Of a stretch of 64,000 nucleotides of DNA, positions 56,346 through 64,000 are shown piece by piece. The stretch is taken from NCBI GenBank assembly GCA_003605085.1, contig QZKD01000018.1, positions 1-64,000 of the forward strand, written 5' to 3'. Position 1 is the first letter of the stretch; the number at the start of each line of letters is the position of its first letter. A program made the position numbers and the translations under genes. Source of the DNA: Acholeplasma sp. GTDB lineage: Bacteria > Bacillota_I > Bacilli_A > Acholeplasmatales > Acholeplasmataceae. The notes beneath the pieces were generated by a model. It made no database searches. It worked only from the letters and a program-made list of their open reading frames with translations, and was not told the DNA's origin.

Positions 56346-56370
56346 TTGACATCTTAAGATGTGATATAAT
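56346..56370 (+). promoter_or_regulatory. cdaA promoter with a 14-bp palindrome
   Basis: The extended -10 TGATATAAT (TATAAT at 56365-56370) is preceded by the perfect palindrome ACATCTTAAGATGT (56349-56362). A TTGACA at 56346-56351 is only 13 bases away, so it is probably not a working -35. The palindrome may be an operator. Confidence 0.5.
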
Positions 56371-56398
56371 AAGTAGTAGTTAAAAGGGGTGCACAAAC

Positions 56399-57145
56399 AT
56401 GTGGAATGATATACCCATTTGGAAAATCATTGTTGACGCATATATTGTATGGGTCTTGGTGGTTTTCGTCGTTAAATTTCTTCTTTCAAACAAGCGAATG
56501 CTCGCGGTTGTTTCATCGTTTTTACTCGTTTATTTTCTTGCGTTTTTGGCGAATTACTTTGATCTATTCATCAGTTCAAAGATTCTTGGATATCTCACAC
56601 AATGGCTCCCGATTGTCTTAATTGTCATCATGGCGCCTGATATTCGAAGAAGCTTAGAATTCGTGTGGAAAGCCGATTCAAGAAATGAAGAACTCGTCAT
56701 GGGGAGCGAACGTACCAAACAAGCGATTGTGGATACCGCGATGACATTATCTGGTCAAAAGATTGGCGCACTTATAACCATTGAAAAACACAATACGCTG
56801 GATCAATATGCAGAACGAGCGATTATGATGAACAGCCAGGTCTCCAAAGAAGTGTTGATCAATATATTTACCCCAAATACACCGCTTCATGATGGCGCTG
56901 TCATTATTCGTGGTGACTCCATCCTGTGCGCAGGCGCTTATTTCGTATTATCTGATAATCAAAACTTTGAGAAAACTACTGGATCAAGACATCGAGCTGG
57001 TCTAGGGATTAGTGAAATCACCGACAGTTTAACCATTATCGTTTCCGAAGAAACAGGGAATGTGTCGATCGCTGTCGAAGGAATCATGCTCAAAATTAAT
57101 GATCGCGACAAATTGATGGAATACATCAATATGTTCATGAAGTGA
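56399..57145 (+). CDS. cdaA: Diadenylate cyclase CdaA
   Basis: CdaA makes the second messenger c-di-AMP from two ATP. The 248-residue protein has three membrane helices in the first 85 residues and a DAC domain with the catalytic DGAVII (near 165) and SRHRAGLGISE (near 198). In most Bacillota it is followed by cdaR and glmM; neither is present here. A 57-residue membrane protein and a PAS/GGDEF protein follow in the same run. Confidence 0.95.
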   Translation: MWNDIPIWKIIVDAYIVWVLVVFVVKFLLSNKRMLAVVSSFLLVYFLAFLANYFDLFISSKILGYLTQWLPIVLIVIMAPDIRRSLEFVWKADSRNEELVMGSERTKQAIVDTAMTLSGQKIGALITIEKHNTLDQYAERAIMMNSQVSKEVLINIFTPNTPLHDGAVIIRGDSILCAGAYFVLSDNQNFEKTTGSRHRAGLGISEITDSLTIIVSEETGNVSIAVEGIMLKINDRDKLMEYINMFMK

Positions 57146-57155
57146 GGCGATGTCT

Positions 57156-57338
57156 ATGCGACTATTCAAGAAAATATTAACGTTTATCTTTGAACCCCTC
57201 AAAGCATTTGCCAATCGAAATTTAGCTGAAAAAATATCTTCATTCTTCTTTAAAAATAAATGGATGATCTATGTACTATCTCTGATCATCACCATCCTGA
57301 TCCTTGTGATCACATATATCTTAAACGTGAACTGGTGA
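57156..57338 (+). CDS. Small membrane protein in the cdaA operon
   Basis: The 60-residue protein has a basic amphipathic N-terminus (RLFKKILTFIFEPLK) and one membrane helix (MIYVLSLIITILILVITYIL). I choose the ATG at 57156, eight bases from GAGG; the ATG at 57150 is too close to it. It stands where cdaR would be and could be a CdaA partner, but there is no sequence likeness to CdaR/YbbR. Unknown family. Confidence 0.65.
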   Translation: MRLFKKILTFIFEPLKAFANRNLAEKISSFFFKNKWMIYVLSLIITILILVITYILNVNW

Positions 57339-57342
57339 TCCT

Positions 57343-58920
57343 ATGCTTCAACATCCCATTTATCCTCTCATCATCACCGTCTTTACACTCTTCTTAATCA
57401 TTATTCAAAGCATACAATCTGAAAAGGTGCTTAAAAACCGATTGGTCATCGGTTTTTTCAATATGGCGATCGCCGTTATGGTACTTGTCATTTATCAAGA
57501 GATGATTCTTGGCGATACTCTCTACGAACAAATTTATATAGGGTTTAACTTCTTCGCGTATGCTGTCTTTCTACTCGTTCTTTATCAGACATTTAAGACA
57601 GCGATACTAAAAGCGAATCATTATCAACTCTTTGTTAAATCCATTAAAAATAGCCGTTTTAACGCTTACTATGTCGTTGATGCAAAAGAAAAGATTAAGG
57701 ATATGTCTTCTGGATTACTTCGTGAACTCGGATTAGAAAAAGATGATGTGATCGGGAAGAAACTCTTTTCTATCTTTAATAAATCAATCCGCTTTCAAAA
57801 GTTAAACGATCAGGAAGTCAATAACAGACAACTCGAAAGTTACTACCTTTCCTACAAGGAACGCACGCAATCCGGTGATTCAGAAGTGGAAGAATTGACC
57901 TTCTTAAATGTTGATGGGAACCCAGTCATTCTCCATATGGTGATGCAACCTGTCTTCGCTTTAGGTAGATACAAGGGAAGAATTTGTGTCGGGGAAAAGA
58001 AATCAAATTTAGATATGCTCGCTGTCGAAAAAGAACTTCAAGATCGTAATCAAGAACTTGAAAGTATTCGTCATAAATTTATTGCCACCCTCGAGATTTC
58101 TGAAGAAGGTTTATTCTATATTGATTTAGATGAACGTGTTCTATGGGCTTCTGATGTTTTAGTCAGTATGCTAAAACTCCCAGGAAACACTTTAGATCTA
58201 ACAGATTTTAGACGTCAGATCGAAGCAGAAGACTTAAAGAAGTATTTAGCCTTAATAGGCGATTTATCGATGAATAAAAGCACATATTCTACATCCTATC
58301 GTATTCTAGTGGATGGACGTTATGTCTGGTTTAAAGAAAAAGGAAAACGTCTTTTTGAAGACACAGAATCTGCAATCATTATGGGAACATTAAACCCCAT
58401 GAAAACCAAGCATTATATGGCGTCTAACATCGATGAACTCGACCGGTTAAAAGACCAAAATGATTTACTTGTCTCAATGAATAAACTTTTTAGAGACTCA
58501 AGATATTTCCAACTTGTCGTCTTTAAACTAAAGAATATACCTAAGATTAATGAAACTCACGGACGTGAAGTGGGTAACATGCTTATGGCAGAATATATTA
58601 AGAAAATGCGTACATCGTTTGTAACTGAAAGTGGCGATATCTTCAGAATATCAGGCATTGAGTTTGCAGTGAGTATCACTGATCCCAGAAAGATTGATAT
58701 TCTACAACAGGGCATTAAATCCAATAAGACATTCTTAAACCTTGTCATGCAATACGGTTCTCTATCGGTTGAACTCGAAGTCTTTGCAGGAATTGCCATC
58801 GGTGGTTCAGATGCGCATGATGAACATAAACTTTATCAAGCTGCAGCACAAGCATTGAAGATTGCTGAAAACCCGCAGTTTTCAGCACACGGTTGTTACT
58901 ATAAGGACATTGCAGATTGA
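57343..58920 (+). CDS. Membrane PAS-PAS protein with degenerate GGDEF domain
   Basis: The 525-residue protein has about three membrane helices (5-24, 35-53, 66-84), a PAS-like domain (about 100-215), a coiled coil near 230, a second PAS-like domain (about 245-350) and a GGDEF-like domain (about 385-515). In the GGDEF domain the active-site stretch reads RISGIEFAV where an active enzyme has R-x-G-G-D-E-F, so cyclase activity is unlikely. This resembles GdpP (TM-PAS-degenerate GGDEF) without the DHH/DHHA1 phosphodiesterase half. It lies 4 bases after the small membrane gene. Confidence 0.78.
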   Translation: MLQHPIYPLIITVFTLFLIIIQSIQSEKVLKNRLVIGFFNMAIAVMVLVIYQEMILGDTLYEQIYIGFNFFAYAVFLLVLYQTFKTAILKANHYQLFVKSIKNSRFNAYYVVDAKEKIKDMSSGLLRELGLEKDDVIGKKLFSIFNKSIRFQKLNDQEVNNRQLESYYLSYKERTQSGDSEVEELTFLNVDGNPVILHMVMQPVFALGRYKGRICVGEKKSNLDMLAVEKELQDRNQELESIRHKFIATLEISEEGLFYIDLDERVLWASDVLVSMLKLPGNTLDLTDFRRQIEAEDLKKYLALIGDLSMNKSTYSTSYRILVDGRYVWFKEKGKRLFEDTESAIIMGTLNPMKTKHYMASNIDELDRLKDQNDLLVSMNKLFRDSRYFQLVVFKLKNIPKINETHGREVGNMLMAEYIKKMRTSFVTESGDIFRISGIEFAVSITDPRKIDILQQGIKSNKTFLNLVMQYGSLSVELEVFAGIAIGGSDAHDEHKLYQAAAQALKIAENPQFSAHGCYYKDIAD

Positions 58921-59444
58921 TGGACAAAAAAGAATTAAGAGCATTCTTTATGCAAAAAAGACGATCGATGAGTGACGAGTTAAGAATAAAAGAATCTCAA
59001 TCAATCATCCAACAAATTCGCGTAGACTCTCGATATAAAGAATCCCGTGTCATCGCACTTTTCTATCCAATGATTTTTGAAGTGAATTTACTTTCTCTTT
59101 TAGAGGATTCAAAAACGTTTGTCTTTCCTCGTGTAGAAAAAGATGGCATTCACTTTTATCCCTTTTCAAAAAAGATGGTGTGGCATAAGTCACCGTTTGG
59201 TGTGATGGAACCAGAAGGAAACGAAATCATGGATGACATCATTGATTTAATGATTACTCCTGCACTCGCCATTTCAAAAGATCTTTACCGACTCGGGTAT
59301 GGTAAAGGATATTATGATCAATTTTTAACCAAGCATCGTCCGAAACACGTCATCGGCGTGATCTTTAGTCACGAATGGGTAGAAACACTTCCAAAGTCTA
59401 GTCACGATCAAATACTCGATGATGTCATCAAGGGGTCACTATGA
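58920..59444 (+). CDS. 5-formyltetrahydrofolate cyclo-ligase
   Basis: The 174-residue enzyme turns 5-formyl-THF into methenyl-THF. It shows RSMSDELRIKES, FYPMIFEVN and the closing ATP/folate motif YRLGYGKGYYDQFL near 122-135. The start is ATG 58920, overlapping the upstream stop as TGATG; its own stop overlaps the ispDF start (ATGA). Confidence 0.93.
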   Translation: MDKKELRAFFMQKRRSMSDELRIKESQSIIQQIRVDSRYKESRVIALFYPMIFEVNLLSLLEDSKTFVFPRVEKDGIHFYPFSKKMVWHKSPFGVMEPEGNEIMDDIIDLMITPALAISKDLYRLGYGKGYYDQFLTKHRPKHVIGVIFSHEWVETLPKSSHDQILDDVIKGSL

Positions 59445-60565
59445 ATACTGCATTGATTGTGGCTGCTGGTTCAGGCACACGCGCAAAACTTAATCAATCA
59501 AAAATTCTTTATGAAATTAATCATAAGCCACTATTTCTTTATAGTGTTGAGACATTTAAATCCATGGGGTATACCATTGTTTTAGTCGTCTCCAAAGATG
59601 ATATCAATGACGTAAGAAAGTTTGTTACAGAAGATATTAAACTCGTGATTGGGGGAAAGACACGCTCTGAATCGGTTAAGTTAGGACTTAAAGCGGTTGA
59701 GACTCCCTATGTCTTTATTCATGATGCAGCAAGACCATTGATTACAAAACAGACATTACTCAACATCGAAAAAGCTTTACAGTATCACGATGCCGTATTG
59801 CTTTCTGAAAAGTTGACTTCAGCTCTTAAAAAGACGAATATCCAAAATTTTATGAGTCTAAATAGAGATGACTATCTTCTTGCTCAAACACCTCAAGCAT
59901 TCTTAACAGAAAAAATCAGATTTGCCTATATACGAAACGAGCATACCTATGATGATGATATCAGTTTATATCAAGCGTTCTATCCTGAGGAAAAGATCCA
60001 TGTGGTCATCAATGAAGACCCCAACATAAAGGTAACCTATCCTCAAGATTTTGCTTATGTTAAAGCGATTTTGCAAGAAAGGGATGAACATATGCGCATC
60101 GGTCACAGTTTTGATATACATGAACTCGTTGAAGGACGTCCCCTTTGGTTAGGTGGCATAGAAATACCTTTTGAAAAAGGATTGATGGGTCATAGCGATG
60201 CCGATGTTCTTCTTCACGCGATCAGCGAAGCGATTTTAGGTGCACTCGCCTTAGGTGATTTAGGAACCCACTTTCCAGATACAGATCCTAAATATAAAGG
60301 TATTGATTCAAAACTGATCTTAAAAGATATTCAGATGATGATGCAAGCTAAGGGGTATGTGATCGGTAATATCGATGCTACCATCTATGCAGAACTTCCT
60401 AAATTGAACCCGCATATCTTAAACATACGCGAAAGCATATCAAGACTTCTTTCCATCCCTCTTGATTTAGTGAGCATTAAAGCTACCACGTACGAAAAAA
60501 TGGATGCGATTGGTGAACAAAAAGCGATGGCTGCAGAAGCAGTGATCTTACTAAAGAAGGTGTAA
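59441..60565 (+). CDS. ispDF: Bifunctional IspD/IspF (MEP pathway)
   Basis: The 374-residue fusion has an IspD half (about 1-210; VAAGSGTRA, HDAARPLI, AQTPQAF) that makes CDP-methylerythritol, and an IspF half (about 218-374; MRIGHSFDIH, GHSDADVLLHAISEAILGA, GDLGTHFPDTD) that makes the cyclic diphosphate. Metal-binding Asp and His of IspF are present. It indicates isoprenoid synthesis by the MEP route. It overlaps genes on both sides. Confidence 0.96.
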   Translation: MNTALIVAAGSGTRAKLNQSKILYEINHKPLFLYSVETFKSMGYTIVLVVSKDDINDVRKFVTEDIKLVIGGKTRSESVKLGLKAVETPYVFIHDAARPLITKQTLLNIEKALQYHDAVLLSEKLTSALKKTNIQNFMSLNRDDYLLAQTPQAFLTEKIRFAYIRNEHTYDDDISLYQAFYPEEKIHVVINEDPNIKVTYPQDFAYVKAILQERDEHMRIGHSFDIHELVEGRPLWLGGIEIPFEKGLMGHSDADVLLHAISEAILGALALGDLGTHFPDTDPKYKGIDSKLILKDIQMMMQAKGYVIGNIDATIYAELPKLNPHILNIRESISRLLSIPLDLVSIKATTYEKMDAIGEQKAMAAEAVILLKKV

Positions 60566-60867
60566 TGATGATTATAGATACAGATTTTGGACAATTTGAA
60601 CTGGTTAAGAATTATCGAGAAGGCTTCGATCTTTTAAAGTTTACTGAACGCTATGTGGATGTCGCGTTTGACAGGTATACTTATCTCGTAGGAGACATGT
60701 CATCCGGTCTTTTACGTATTAAAGGCTTTAACTCGGATCCCAAAAGTCCTAACGGATATAAGCGTATTCCTGATTATTTAAACGAATCGTGCAGCATGAA
60801 CTGCGCACACTTCGTTTTAAAGCGCTTAAAACCCAATCAAAATACTGAAGTCAAGGATGAGGAATGA
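60565..60867 (+). CDS. yutD: YutD-family protein
   Basis: The 100-residue protein shows the YutD signature: FELVKNYREGFDLLKFTERYVD, DRYTYLVGDMSSGLLRIKGF and a C-terminal CxxNC-like stretch (SCSMNCAHFVLKR). Function is unknown. Start overlaps ispDF as TAATG; an ATG three bases on has better spacing. The yutI-like gene follows after 63 bases, as in Bacillus. Confidence 0.88.
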   Translation: MMIIDTDFGQFELVKNYREGFDLLKFTERYVDVAFDRYTYLVGDMSSGLLRIKGFNSDPKSPNGYKRIPDYLNESCSMNCAHFVLKRLKPNQNTEVKDEE

Positions 60868-60930
60868 TTTCATTTGAACTATCGCTGAAAGTATTATATA
60901 CTTAGGGTGTCAAAGGAATGGTGAACACTC

Positions 60931-61161
60931 ATGGATGATACGAAACAACAGGTCTTGGACCTGATTACTAAAGTAAGACCCTATCTACAGCGCGATGGTG
61001 GCGACATTGAAGTCTTAAGTGTTGAAGATGGGATTGTCTATGTCAAGATGTTAGGTGCATGTGATGGATGCATGGCACTTGATGTGACATTAAAACAGGG
61101 CATTGAAACGATGTTACTTGAAAACGTGCCAGGTGTGATCGCGGTCGTTACAGTCGATTAA
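60931..61161 (+). CDS. NifU C-terminal domain protein (Fe-S scaffold, YutI-like)
   Basis: The 76-residue protein is a stand-alone NifU-C domain with IRPYLQRDGGDIE-like start (VRPYLQRDGGDIEVL) and the cluster-binding CDGCM motif near 46-50. Such proteins carry or pass on Fe-S clusters. No other Suf or Isc gene is in the window. A terminator follows. Confidence 0.93.
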   Translation: MDDTKQQVLDLITKVRPYLQRDGGDIEVLSVEDGIVYVKMLGACDGCMALDVTLKQGIETMLLENVPGVIAVVTVD

Positions 61162-61162
61162 T

Positions 61163-61185
61163 AAAGGGGGAAATTTTTCCCCTTT
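61163..61185 (+). terminator. Terminator of the cdaA-to-NifU run
   Basis: The stem AAAGGGG/CCCCTTT with a loop of nine bases is followed by TTTT, directly after the stop. Confidence 0.9.
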
Positions 61186-61231
61186 TTTTCACACATTGCT
61201 TATCTATCTATATTCTTTATTTTTAATTTGA

Positions 61232-61261
61232 TATAATCACGTTAAATGAAATGTCATTTAA
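61232..61261 (+). promoter_or_regulatory. degV promoter with a palindrome at the start site
   Basis: The extended -10 TGATATAAT (TATAAT at 61232-61237) is followed by TTAAATGAAATGTCATTTAA (61242-61261), an 8-bp inverted repeat with a 4-base centre covering the likely start. It may be an operator or a 5' hairpin. Confidence 0.5.
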
Positions 61262-61297
61262 GCAACATATATTAAAAAATCATAAAGGTGGTAAAGT

Positions 61298-62140
61298 ATG
61301 AAAAGAACTGTTGGACTTGTCGTTGACTCGACATTTGGGCTTTCACAAGCATTTGTTAAGGAGCATGGACTTTCTGTGGTCCCACTTAAAGTTATTATTG
61401 GGGCAGATGAATTTATTGATGGTCAAATGGACCCAGATTTTGTCGTTAAAGCATTGCATGAAGGAATTCAAGTGAAGACATCACAGCCATCTCCTGAAAG
61501 TTTTATTCAAGCCTATGAAGAACAACTTAAAAATTATCCCGATGTCTTATGTTTAGTGCTATCCAAATCACTTTCTGGAACGTACAATAGTGCGACTCTT
61601 GCACAGACGATCAGTGAAAATCCCCACATCTTTGTCGTCGATAGCGAAACTACGATTCATGGCGGTATCTATCTTGTTGAAGAACTGATCAAATTCTTTA
61701 ACGAAGGTCATACTATTCAGGAGGGTTTAGTGTATCTTGAGGAGTTAAAAAATCTCGGTTCACTCATCTTTACTGTCGATAATTTACAGACACTCGTGAG
61801 AAATGGACGTTTATCCAAAGTTCAAGGCTTTATCGGTAATGTCTTAAAAATTAAGCCTATCCTACGTTTTAGACGTGGTGTACTCGACGTTGAACATAAA
61901 GTAAGAAGTTTTGGTAATGTTGTTTTATATCTATTAGAAGAAGTGAAAAAACTGTTACCCCTTGGTAAAGTAGCCGTCTATATCGGTTATGTCGATCGCA
62001 GCCTTGAAGCCAAAGAACTCGAACACGAGATATTCCAACTTTCTGATCAGCTACGTGTACGTATCACCGGGGTGATTAGCCCTGTAATCGCTGCTCACGT
62101 GGGTCTTGGTGGACTCGGAATCTATATAACAAACGAATAA
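61298..62140 (+). CDS. DegV family fatty-acid-binding protein
   Basis: DegV (FakB-like) proteins bind a fatty acid and offer it to the kinase FakA. The 280-residue protein has VDSTFGLS near the start, KTSQPSPESFIQAYE, LSKSLSGTYNSA near 90 and DNLQTLVRNGRLSK near 165. These are the conserved FakB ligand-binding segments. fakA is not in the window. It is a single-gene unit with promoter and terminator. Confidence 0.93.
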   Translation: MKRTVGLVVDSTFGLSQAFVKEHGLSVVPLKVIIGADEFIDGQMDPDFVVKALHEGIQVKTSQPSPESFIQAYEEQLKNYPDVLCLVLSKSLSGTYNSATLAQTISENPHIFVVDSETTIHGGIYLVEELIKFFNEGHTIQEGLVYLEELKNLGSLIFTVDNLQTLVRNGRLSKVQGFIGNVLKIKPILRFRRGVLDVEHKVRSFGNVVLYLLEEVKKLLPLGKVAVYIGYVDRSLEAKELEHEIFQLSDQLRVRITGVISPVIAAHVGLGGLGIYITNE

Positions 62141-62158
62141 ACGAGCAGCCGCTCGTTT
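62139..62158 (+). terminator. degV terminator
   Basis: The stem AAACGAGC/GCTCGTTT with an AGCC loop is followed by a T-run, overlapping the stop codon. Confidence 0.9.
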
Positions 62159-62216
62159 TTTCATTGTTTCTCATAGATATTTTAAAATGTGATATAATAC
62201 TTTCGAGGTTTTTAAA

Positions 62217-62558
62217 ATGAAAGTTAACGATCAAATTATCTGCAAGATAACTGGCATTCAGTCCTATGGCGTGTTTGTCACACATGAAGAATATAATGGC
62301 CTTATTCACATCTCTGAAATCTCTGATCAATACGTTTCTTCTATCGAAGAGATCTTATGCGTCGGTGATGAGATTGAGGTCATTGTTTTAGACGTGGATG
62401 AAGAAAATAAACGTCTTAAACTCTCGTATAAACAAGCCAATCCGATTCATCCCAAGATCTTAAAGATGGTGAAGATTAAAGTTGGGTTTCATTCATTAGC
62501 CAAAGCATTACCCCATTGGGTCGAAAAAGCAAAACAAAGAATTGAGGAAAAGAAATAA
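62217..62558 (+). CDS. S1 RNA-binding domain protein (YugI/GSP13-like)
   Basis: The 113-residue protein has one S1 domain (about 1-72; [48 protein letters not shown]) and a basic tail. Such proteins bind ribosomes or RNA. An extended -10 (TGATATAATA) and GAGG precede ATG. It overlaps pgi by one base (TAATG). Confidence 0.9.
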   Translation: MKVNDQIICKITGIQSYGVFVTHEEYNGLIHISEISDQYVSSIEEILCVGDEIEVIVLDVDEENKRLKLSYKQANPIHPKILKMVKIKVGFHSLAKALPHWVEKAKQRIEEKK

Positions 62559-63862
62559 TGTCACATATTACACTTACGATTGATGATGCAAGAACATTCT
62601 TGCAAGAACAACCCGAATCCTTACAAAAACAAGTCAAAGCGATTCATAAGATGATTCATGAAAGAACCGGAAAGGGAAATGACTATCTTGGATGGTTAGA
62701 TCTCCCTAAAGCCTATGACAAAGAGGAATATGCACGTCTTATACAAGCTGCCAAAAAGATTAGAAAAGATAGCCAGGTTCTCGTCGTCATCGGTATTGGT
62801 GGATCCTATTTAGGTGCGAAAGCGGGACTTGAGTTTTTAAATGTGCCTTTTAAGAAAAATAAATTAGAGATCGTTTTTGCGGGTCATCAGATGTCTGGAT
62901 CCTATTTGAATGAGCTTTTGAATTATTTATCAAATAAACGGTTTTCAATCAATGTGATTTCAAAATCAGGAACCACGACAGAGCCTGCGATTGCATTTCG
63001 TGTTCTAAAGAACTTACTTGAACAAAAAGTAGGTAAAGAAGAAGCGAAGGGGCGTATTTACGCGACCACTGATAAAGCCAGAGGTGCTTTATATACGGTA
63101 GCTAAAAACGAAGGATACGAGATGTTTATCATTCCCGATGATGTCGGAGGACGTTATTCCGTTCTTACCCCAGTCGGTCTTTTACCACTTGAAGCAGCAG
63201 GAATTAAGACCAAAGAAATTCTTAAAGGCGCGAAAGATGCCTATAATCGCTATAAGAAAGCAGACTTACTTGAAAATGAAAGTTATCTCTACGCTGTTAC
63301 CCGATATCTTCTTTATAGAAGTGGAAAGAAGATCGAAATGCTTGTGGGCTATGAACCAAATCTGCTTTTCTTAAATGAGTGGTGGAAACAACTTTATGGT
63401 GAATCTGAAGGGAAAGATCATAAGGGAATCTTTGTGGCAAGTGCGAACTTTTCCACGGATCTTCACTCTCTTGGACAATATATTCAAGAAGGGGAAAGAC
63501 ACCTTTTTGAAACAGTGGTTAAAGTTGAAAATACAGCTTCAGACGTCATTATTCCCAAAGAAAATAACGATTTAGACGAACTTAACTATCTATCGGGTAA
63601 GACATTATCTTATGTCAATAGCCAAGCGCTCAAAGGAACGATGATGGCACACAAAGATGGAGGCGTTCCCAATCTGCTTTTAAGCATTCCAGCGATGGAT
63701 GCGTATACGTTTGGTTATCTCGTTTATTTCTTTGAAAAAGCATGTGCGATGTCAGCGTATTTGATCGATGTCAATCCATTCAATCAACCCGGTGTTGAGG
63801 CATACAAGAAAAACATGTTTGCACTCCTCGGCAAAAAGGGTTACGAACATATTCTAAAGTAG
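62558..63862 (+). CDS. pgi: Glucose-6-phosphate isomerase
   Basis: Pgi interconverts glucose-6-phosphate and fructose-6-phosphate. The 434-residue short form (Bacillota/Mollicutes type) shows [11 protein letters not shown] near 78, [10 protein letters not shown] near 138, [15 protein letters not shown] near 194 and the C-terminal catalytic Lys segment [15 protein letters not shown]. It is coupled to the S1 gene and followed by tsaE after 7 bases. Confidence 0.96.
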   Translation: MSHITLTIDDARTFLQEQPESLQKQVKAIHKMIHERTGKGNDYLGWLDLPKAYDKEEYARLIQAAKKIRKDSQVLVVIGIGGSYLGAKAGLEFLNVPFKKNKLEIVFAGHQMSGSYLNELLNYLSNKRFSINVISKSGTTTEPAIAFRVLKNLLEQKVGKEEAKGRIYATTDKARGALYTVAKNEGYEMFIIPDDVGGRYSVLTPVGLLPLEAAGIKTKEILKGAKDAYNRYKKADLLENESYLYAVTRYLLYRSGKKIEMLVGYEPNLLFLNEWWKQLYGESEGKDHKGIFVASANFSTDLHSLGQYIQEGERHLFETVVKVENTASDVIIPKENNDLDELNYLSGKTLSYVNSQALKGTMMAHKDGGVPNLLLSIPAMDAYTFGYLVYFFEKACAMSAYLIDVNPFNQPGVEAYKKNMFALLGKKGYEHILK

Positions 63863-63869
63863 GGATGTT

Positions 63870-64000
63870 ATGAAACAAAAGCGGACCTATTCAGCAAGTG
63901 AAACCGAAGCTCTAGGCTATGAGCTCGGTTTATTATTGCACGATGAAGCCAAGGTCGTCATATTATTAGATGGGGAACTCGGATCAGGAAAAACCACGTT
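63870..64000 (+). CDS. tsaE: tRNA threonylcarbamoyladenosine ATPase TsaE (cut by the window end)
   Basis: The first 43 codons are present: start MKQKRTYSASETEALGYELG, then VILLDGELGSGKTT, the TsaE Walker A (GELGAGKTT type, here with Ser). TsaE drives t6A formation on tRNA with TsaB and TsaD. AGGG lies five bases before ATG. The rest lies beyond the window. Confidence 0.9.
   Translation, partial: MKQKRTYSASETEALGYELGLLLHDEAKVVILLDGELGSGKTT

Overview
The window is a replication-origin region of a low-GC, AT-rich bacterium of the Mollicutes/Bacillota type. The gene order rpmH-rnpA-yidC-jag to the left and dnaA-dnaN-yaaA-recF-gyrB-gyrA to the right of a DnaA-box cluster (about 33.3-33.7 kb) fixes the origin. 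TGA is used as a stop (for example the rmuC, solute-binding-protein and PAS/GGDEF genes) and Trp is TGG, so this is not a TGA=Trp mycoplasma. Fused IspDF, many secreted lipoproteins, nuclease lipoproteins next to an ABC transporter, and no peptidoglycan-synthesis gene in view suggest an Acholeplasmatales or Izemoplasmatales-like organism. That placement is an inference from gene content.

Left arm (1-33 kb): every gene is on the minus strand, that is, transcribed away from the origin. From the left: a lipoprotein; fba plus a small acidic protein; pyrG behind a leader that looks like the CTP-sensing stuttering attenuator of Bacillus; a YgjV-GNAT fusion; rpoE; recR-ybaB-dnaX; mnmE; an MgtC-like protein; a TtcA-like PP-loop enzyme; two tandem DHH/DHHA1 phosphoesterases. 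From 13.1 to 26.7 kb lies the most distinctive locus: a CUT1-type ABC importer (ATPase, two permeases, Ig-like-domain solute-binding lipoprotein) overlapping a secreted SNase-type nuclease lipoprotein, then a 1232-residue surface lipoprotein with Ig-like and lamin-tail domains, then a second nuclease lipoprotein (PASTA-lamin tail-SNase) coupled to a membrane protein. The leader of this operon carries two promoters, a cre-like site, a mini-ORF and a terminator. Next come asnS with a T-box, rmuC, a permuted NlpC/P60-like protein, and jag-yidC-rnpA-rpmH.

Right arm (33.7-64 kb): mostly plus strand. After the dnaA-gyrA block come a minus-strand RNPP/Rgg-like regulator with a divergent 47-codon peptide gene; an LtaS-like enzyme, DUF1361 protein, galE and HugZ-like group; an unusual Cys-repeat lipoprotein; hslO; dus; and tRNA-Ser(CGA). 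A low-GC orphan island with a truncated methyltransferase follows (51.5-53.4 kb), then NUDIX and alpha/beta hydrolase genes and hflX behind a uORF leader. A long co-directional run follows: cdaA, small membrane protein, PAS/degenerate-GGDEF protein, 5-formyl-THF cyclo-ligase, ispDF, yutD, NifU-C protein. The window closes with degV, an S1-domain protein, pgi and the start of tsaE.

The strongest second-look items are the nuclease-transporter operon and its leader, the pyrG and hflX attenuators, the regulator-peptide pair, and a c-di-AMP synthase operon without cdaR/glmM but with a PAS/GGDEF partner. All domain calls were made by eye from the sequence; no database search was run.
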